This document shows, piece by piece, positions 7,206-10,267 of a stretch of DNA of 10,267 nt; the stretch's first letter is position 1, and each line of letters begins with the position of its first letter. The stretch spans positions 1 through 10,267 of the forward strand of contig JAFDXS010000049.1 of NCBI GenBank assembly GCA_018267795.1. The letters are read 5' to 3'. Source of the stretch: Bacteroidota bacterium. Its GTDB lineage: Bacteria; Bacteroidota; Bacteroidia; Chitinophagales; Chitinophagaceae. The notes below the pieces were generated by a model. It was not told the DNA's origin. It saw nothing but the letters and a program-made list of their open reading frames with translations, and ran no database searches. Made by a program: the position numbers and the translations under genes.

Positions 7206-8261
7206 ATGAAAACCATCCTGCTTATTGAAGACAACGAAGAAATAAGGGAAAACATGGGTGAGATATTGGAATTATCGAACTACAAAGTATTGACAGCCGC
7301 AGATGGTAAGGAAGGTGTAGCGCTGGCGATACAAAACAAGCCCGACCTGATAGTATGTGACATAATGATGCCTGTGCTGGATGGATACGGCGTAATACAC
7401 ATGCTGCAAAAAAACATTGATACGCAAAACATACCATTCATATTCCTCACAGCAAAAGCAGAAAGAGCAGAAATACGCAAAGGAATGGAACTGGGTGCCG
7501 ATGACTATATAACAAAGCCATTTAACGGCACGGAGCTGCTGAATGCTGTGGAAAGCAGGCTACGGAAATCTGAACTGATAAGAAAGGAAATAGCTGCGGG
7601 ACTACAGGGACTGGATGAACTGATGACAACTGTGGGTGGCAAAGATGCACTGAAAACATTTGCAGATGACAGGACGACGAGCAAGTTTAAGAAAAAACAA
7701 ATTATCTATTCAGAAGGCAATCATCCACACAGGATGTACTATGTAGAGAAAGGCAAGGTAAAAACCTATAAAACCAATGATGATGGCAAAGAACTGGTAA
7801 TAGGCCTGTATAACGAAGGTGACTTCTTTGGGTATATGGCTATGCTGGAAGGAACTGCCTACAAAGAAACGGCAGAAGCCCTTGAGGATAGTGAAATAGC
7901 AATAATACCAAGGGAAGACTTTGAAAACCTGATAAACAATAATAAAGATGTAATGCAGAAATTTATAAAGCTGCTTGCAAACAATATAACAGAGCGCGAA
8001 ACACAACTGCTGAGCCTTGCATACAACTCGCTGAGAAAAAAGGTAGCAGACGCGCTTATTACTATACATACCAAATACAATGGCGGCAATGCAGAAACTG
8101 CAATAGATATAAGCCGTGAAAACCTGGCCAATATTGCCGGCACAGCCAAAGAATCTGTGATAAGAACGCTAAGTGATTTTAAAGATGAGAAACTTATAGA
8201 TATCCGCAACGGGGATATTGTGATACTAAATGAAAAGAAATTGCAGAACCTTATGAATTAG
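7206..8261 (+). CDS. Response regulator with receiver fused to CRP/FNR-type DNA-binding output
   Basis: The N-terminal receiver (1-120) has the acidic pair Glu 8/Asp 9, phospho-acceptor Asp 52 in IVCDIMMP, Thr 82 and Lys 104 in ITKPF. After a linker (about 121-155) comes a cyclic-nucleotide-binding-type beta barrel (about 158-245, with YSEGNHPHRMYYVEKGKV and GDFFGYMAMLEG), a dimerisation helix, and a winged helix (about 300-345). In the recognition helix Lys 315, Glu 316 and Arg 320 align with CRP Arg 180, Glu 181 and Arg 185. The Glu and Arg are shared with FNR and read a TGA-containing half-site. The only cysteine is Cys 51, so an FNR-type Fe-S cluster is ruled out; the signal must come from phosphorylation or a small ligand. 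The partner is almost certainly the PAS kinase 1 nt upstream. The last codons lie within the terminator hairpin. Confidence 0.93.
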   Translation: MKTILLIEDNEEIRENMGEILELSNYKVLTAADGKEGVALAIQNKPDLIVCDIMMPVLDGYGVIHMLQKNIDTQNIPFIFLTAKAERAEIRKGMELGADDYITKPFNGTELLNAVESRLRKSELIRKEIAAGLQGLDELMTTVGGKDALKTFADDRTTSKFKKKQIIYSEGNHPHRMYYVEKGKVKTYKTNDDGKELVIGLYNEGDFFGYMAMLEGTAYKETAEALEDSEIAIIPREDFENLINNNKDVMQKFIKLLANNITERETQLLSLAYNSLRKKVADALITIHTKYNGGNAETAIDISRENLANIAGTAKESVIRTLSDFKDEKLIDIRNGDIVILNEKKLQNLMN

Positions 8262-8277
8262 TTCATAAGGTTTCTGC
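8243..8277. terminator. Hairpin shared by two convergent genes
   Basis: GCAGAACCTTATGAA (8243-8257) pairs with TTCATAAGGTTTCTGC (8262-8277) with one bulged base and a 4-nt loop TTAG. The stem contains the stop codons of both the plus-strand regulator (TAG 8259-8261) and the minus-strand gene (TGA at 8265-8263). No strong T run follows on either strand, so termination efficiency is uncertain, but the position suggests a bidirectional terminator. Confidence 0.75.
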
Positions 8278-8649
8278 TATATAAGTATTGAATTGAAATT
8301 TTAGCCTGCTGAATTCCCGCTCCATCTTTTCCATATCTCCTCTCAATTTGCCTTGTTTCGCCTGGAGTTTTACGAAATCACCATTATGCTCCGTTCCGTT
8401 CTCAGATAGTTTATTTTGGTTGGCAATGTCATAGCGCAGTAATGCTATAACAGCATCCTTATTTATAAACTGATTTTGAAAATATTCAACCTGCTCCAGC
8501 ATTTCAGGTTTTATATCATTTTTTATAATGTCGGCCAGATGATTTTTCAGGAAAACATTTTCCTGCTGAATGTAATCCAGAGTCCTCAACCATGTTTCCC
8601 GCTCATTTTTTAAATATCCTTTCTTCGAATTAATCATAATACTACTCAT
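8263..8649 (-). CDS. Small coiled-coil protein of unknown function
   Basis: This 128-residue protein is charged and mostly helical, with no cysteine, signal peptide or membrane segment. Heptad-like patterns occur around WLRTLDYIQQENVFLKNHLA and in the C-terminal half (LQAKQGKLRGDMEKMEREFS), so it is probably an elongated or dimeric coiled coil. I do not recognise a named family. The start was set at ATG 8649; GTG at 8655 and ATG at 8637 are in frame, and none has a clear ribosome-binding site. It converges on the receiver-CRP gene, with 1 nt between the stops, and diverges from the His/Cys protein at 8864. Codon use differs from the neighbours: 5 of 10 Ile codons are ATA and 5 ATT, counted from ATG 8649. 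It may share control with the divergent gene through the intergenic boxes. Confidence 0.75.
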   Translation of the reverse strand: MSSIMINSKKGYLKNERETWLRTLDYIQQENVFLKNHLADIIKNDIKPEMLEQVEYFQNQFINKDAVIALLRYDIANQNKLSENGTEHNGDFVKLQAKQGKLRGDMEKMEREFSRLKFQFNTYIAETL

Positions 8650-8661
8650 TAGCACATGTAC

Positions 8662-8675
8662 TTTATGCGCATAAA
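8662..8675. promoter_or_regulatory. Perfect 14-bp palindrome upstream of the minus-strand gene
   Basis: TTTATGCGCATAAA is its own reverse complement over 14 bp. It lies 13-26 nt before ATG 8649 and overlaps the candidate -7 element and start point of the minus-strand promoter. That is where a repressor site would be expected. No binding protein can be named. Confidence 0.45.
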
Positions 8676-8702
8676 ATTATCTCTGAGGGGAAGACTTTTA
8701 AA
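8672..8702 (-). promoter_or_regulatory. Candidate minus-strand promoter of the coiled-coil gene
   Basis: Read on the minus strand, TTTA (8702-8699) and TAATTTTA (8679-8672) are separated by 19 nt. This is the Bacteroidota layout, with one mismatch in each element (A for the final G). Transcription would start near 8666, about 17 nt before ATG 8649. Confidence 0.4.
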
Positions 8703-8710
8703 GAACGTAC

Positions 8711-8754
8711 ATCAATATTATTAATGATTTTTATCACCACCGCAAAATATTGAT
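8711..8754. repeat. 9-bp inverted repeat in the divergent promoter region
   Basis: ATCAATATT (8711-8719) and AATATTGAT (8746-8754) are perfect inverted copies separated by 26 nt. They flank the FNR-like box at 8724-8737. AT-rich sequence makes 9-bp matches less striking, but the symmetrical placement around the box is notable. Confidence 0.4.
8724..8737. promoter_or_regulatory. FNR-like box, ATGAT-N4-ATCAC
   Basis: The sequence ATGATTTTTATCAC keeps TGAT-N4-ATCA, matching 8 of the 10 defined bases of the FNR consensus TTGAT-N4-ATCAA. Its centre is about 64 bp upstream of the inferred start of the minus-strand gene, a usual class I activator position. The nearest candidate regulator is the receiver-CRP protein at 7206-8261. 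Confidence 0.45.
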
Positions 8755-8770
8755 TGGTAGCAACTTAGTC

Positions 8771-8786
8771 GATGACGAGAATCATC
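8771..8786. promoter_or_regulatory. CRP/FNR-type box, GATGA-N6-TCATC
   Basis: GATGA (8771-8775) and TCATC (8782-8786) are perfect inverted half-sites with a 6-bp spacer, giving the TGA-N6-TCA core shared by CRP and FNR sites. The centre lies about 63 bp before the inferred start for the plus-strand gene at 8864. Like the box at 8724-8737, this suits a class I activator. Confidence 0.45.
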
Positions 8787-8829
8787 TTTTTTAAAACTCA
8801 CCATCATATCTCCCGCTTTTAAGTAAGCA

Positions 8830-8837
8830 TACTTTCG
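8830..8837 (+). promoter_or_regulatory. Candidate -7 element for the His/Cys protein and ccoI operon
   Basis: TACTTTCG matches TAnnTTTG except for one base. No TTTG is found at the expected -33 position (8806-8811), so basal activity may be weak, which would fit an activator-dependent promoter. It lies 27 nt before ATG 8864. Confidence 0.35.
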
Positions 8838-8863
8838 TTGCAATAATAAATACGACAGGCAAA

Positions 8864-9385
8864 ATGGAGCAAATGTCCCTGCAGGCACTAAAAGAACGCA
8901 TTAACAAAGATTACTATGAGTTAGTAAAGCTGATAAGCAGGCATATAAGGGAATATACAGAATATATAAAGCTGAAACAACATGAAGCCTATGGCCAAAC
9001 AATAGCTAAACAATGTGAAGCCCTGGCCAGCATTGCACATAACTATGTTACCGACAGGATAAACATCTATCTACCCTACCTGGAAGAACTTACAGATAAG
9101 GAGGCTACAGGCCATGACTGCGCTACATGTTCCGGCCGCTGTGATGCACAGCACAGCCTGAAACTGCTTGAGTTCACAGCCTCCCTGAATGAAATAAAAC
9201 AGACATTCCGACAACTAAAAAGCGCCGTATTGCAGGAATATAAAGATCATGGCCGGGCGCTGAAGATACTTATTGATGAAGTAACACTACTGGATGATGT
9301 GATAAATGAGCTTTTCCACGTAGAAGAGACGCATTTATTGCCCCGCATAAAGAGTGCGCAAAACAATATTCATGCAAGAAGTTAG
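8864..9385 (+). CDS. Small helical protein with a His/Cys cluster, upstream of and overlapping ccoI
   Basis: This soluble 173-residue protein is nearly all helical and I do not recognise a named family. A central loop, GHDCATCSGRCDAQH, has Cys 86, Cys 89 and Cys 93 flanked by His 84 and His 97, a likely metal- or redox-active site. The C-terminal helix ends ELFHVEETHLLPRI (149-162), which recalls the last helix of hemerythrin-like domains. His 27, His 40 and His 59 fall in the first helices, but the full canonical hemerythrin ligand pattern cannot be assigned. The stop codon overlaps the copper ATPase start by 14 nt, so the two are translationally coupled. By context it may take part in copper or iron handling, or redox sensing, during cbb3 oxidase assembly. 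The start is ATG 8864, with no strong ribosome-binding site. Confidence 0.8.
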   Translation: MEQMSLQALKERINKDYYELVKLISRHIREYTEYIKLKQHEAYGQTIAKQCEALASIAHNYVTDRINIYLPYLEELTDKEATGHDCATCSGRCDAQHSLKLLEFTASLNEIKQTFRQLKSAVLQEYKDHGRALKILIDEVTLLDDVINELFHVEETHLLPRIKSAQNNIHARS

Positions 9386-10267
9386 GGGACGAAATACCAT
9401 AATAATCGAAAAACCTATAAAGCAGGAAACCCTTTGCTACCACTGCGGTACGCCTTGCATTACCAATAATATTGCTATTGAGAAAAAGATATTTTGCTGT
9501 GAAGGCTGCAAGCTGGTGTATGAAATATTAAATGAAAATGGCCTTTGCGATTATTATAAAATACAATCCCACCCCGGCCTCTCGCAGATAAAGCCTATAA
9601 GGAATGATAAATATGCGTACCTGGACAATGAAGACATTGCAAAACAGCTGTATAAATTTACAGATGGAACGCATGCAATAGTAAGCTTTTACATGCCGGG
9701 TGTGCATTGCAGCTCCTGTATGTGGCTGCTGGAACATCTACACAAGCTGAACAATGGCATAACAGAAAGCCGGTTAAACTTTAGCTCTAAAGAAATAACC
9801 ATACATTTTTTAAAGAATAAAATCACTCTAAGGCAAGTGGTAGAACTATTAACTACCATTGGCTATGAGCCCTATATAAGCCTGGATGACACTGATAAAA
9901 AGAAAGTAAAAAACTATAATAAACAACGCATATACAAGCTGGGAGTAGCAGGATTTTGTTTTGGGAATATCATGATGATGAGCTTCCCCGAATATCTCTC
10001 CAGTCATGTGGGAATTGAGCATCAGTATGCCATTTTGTTCCGGTTCTTAAACCTGGCCTTATCTATACCTGCTTTTTTTTATAGCGCATCGGAGTTTTAT
10101 ATATCTGCATGGAAGGGTCTGAAACAAAGGATACTGAATATAGACGCACCTATAGTGCTCGCCTTGATTATCACATACAGTCGCAGTATTTACGAAATAA
10201 CCACAGGCAGCGGTGGCGGCTACCTGGATAGCATGAGTGGCATTATATTCTTTATGCTGGTGGGACG
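9372..10267 (+). CDS. ccoI: CcoI/FixI-type copper-transporting P-type ATPase, N-terminal 298 residues
   Basis: The frame is open from ATG 9372 to the right edge. Residues 22-62 form a Cys-rich metal-binding domain, with CYHCGTPC (Cys 22, 25, 29), FCCEGC (Cys 42, 43, 46) and Cys 59, of the type found at the N-terminus of CcoI/FixI cation ATPases. A heavy-metal-associated domain follows, with VHCSSC (Cys 113 and Cys 116) then MWLLE. Next come hydrophobic membrane segments: about GVAGFCFGNIMMM, then FLNLALSIPAFFYSASEFY, then PIVLALIITYS, and the start of another at the edge. The CPC site, phosphorylated Asp and ATP domain lie outside. CcoI proteins export copper needed to assemble the binuclear centre of cbb3-type oxidases, so ccoS and ccoN-type genes may follow. 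The class is firm; the CcoI subgroup rests on the Cys-rich domain and context. Confidence 0.92.
   Translation, partial: MQEVRGRNTIIIEKPIKQETLCYHCGTPCITNNIAIEKKIFCCEGCKLVYEILNENGLCDYYKIQSHPGLSQIKPIRNDKYAYLDNEDIAKQLYKFTDGTHAIVSFYMPGVHCSSCMWLLEHLHKLNNGITESRLNFSSKEITIHFLKNKITLRQVVELLTTIGYEPYISLDDTDKKKVKNYNKQRIYKLGVAGFCFGNIMMMSFPEYLSSHVGIEHQYAILFRFLNLALSIPAFFYSASEFYISAWKGLKQRILNIDAPIVLALIITYSRSIYEITTGSGGGYLDSMSGIIFFMLVG

Noticed and set aside
7206..8261. An Fe-S or direct oxygen sensor of the FNR type
   Set aside because: The protein has a single cysteine, inside the receiver, so it cannot hold an FNR-type cluster.
8864..9385. Calling the His/Cys protein a true hemerythrin
   Set aside because: Only the last helix resembles the family and the full set of iron ligands cannot be placed; the Cys-rich loop is not a hemerythrin feature.
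9528..9737. Minus-strand frame opposite the copper ATPase
   Set aside because: The plus-strand frame carries the Cys-rich and CxxC metal-binding motifs of the ATPase and stays open to the window edge; the minus frame is a shadow.

Overview
The window comes from a member of the Bacteroidota, most likely a Chitinophagales-type bacterium (family level is a guess). Four things point there. The tRNA has a promoter of the Bacteroidota type, TTTG-N19-TAnnTTTG. Shine-Dalgarno sequences are almost absent before the genes. Isoleucine is written mainly with ATA (20 of 24 Ile codons in hemE, counted by hand). The gene content is also typical: a long heme operon, a receiver-CRP fusion regulator and a CcoI-type copper ATPase with an N-terminal Cys-rich domain.

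Left part (1-5672): one tight plus-strand heme operon, hemC (3' part only), hemD, hemE, hemF, hemB, a small YciI-like gene, then hemL. Together they cover glutamate-1-semialdehyde to 5-aminolevulinate (HemL), porphobilinogen (HemB), hydroxymethylbilane (HemC), uroporphyrinogen III (HemD), coproporphyrinogen III (HemE) and protoporphyrinogen IX (HemF, the oxygen-dependent enzyme). hemA, the other half of the C5 route, is not in the window and may lie upstream. HemB has the Asp-type rather than the Cys-type metal loop.

Middle (5673-5880): a 15-bp inverted repeat begins right after the hemL stop codon. Its 3' arm contains the -33 element of the promoter of a single tRNA-Val(UAC). A clear intrinsic terminator follows the tRNA.

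Right-centre (6044-8261): a soluble PAS histidine kinase, then, 1 nt later, a response regulator whose receiver is fused to a CRP/FNR-type DNA-binding module. The PAS domain has a His in the position of the FixL heme ligand, so heme or oxygen sensing is possible but unproven. A hairpin shared with a convergent small coiled-coil gene (8649-8263, minus) ends the operon.

Right end (8650-10267): a divergent intergenic region of about 210 bp holds two TGA-N6-TCA boxes (the CRP/FNR core), a perfect 14-bp palindrome and candidate promoters. To its right is a small helical protein with a His/Cys cluster. That gene overlaps by 14 nt the start of a CcoI/FixI-type copper P-type ATPase, which runs off the window. 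This ATPase class supplies copper to cbb3-type cytochrome oxidases.

Taken together, the window places heme synthesis, a possible FixL-like sensor wired directly to a CRP/FNR output, and the start of a cbb3 oxidase maturation cluster side by side. The most promising hypothesis is a shortened FixL-FixJ-FixK circuit in which one protein combines the FixJ receiver and the FixK output. The two boxes between the divergent genes would be its candidate targets.
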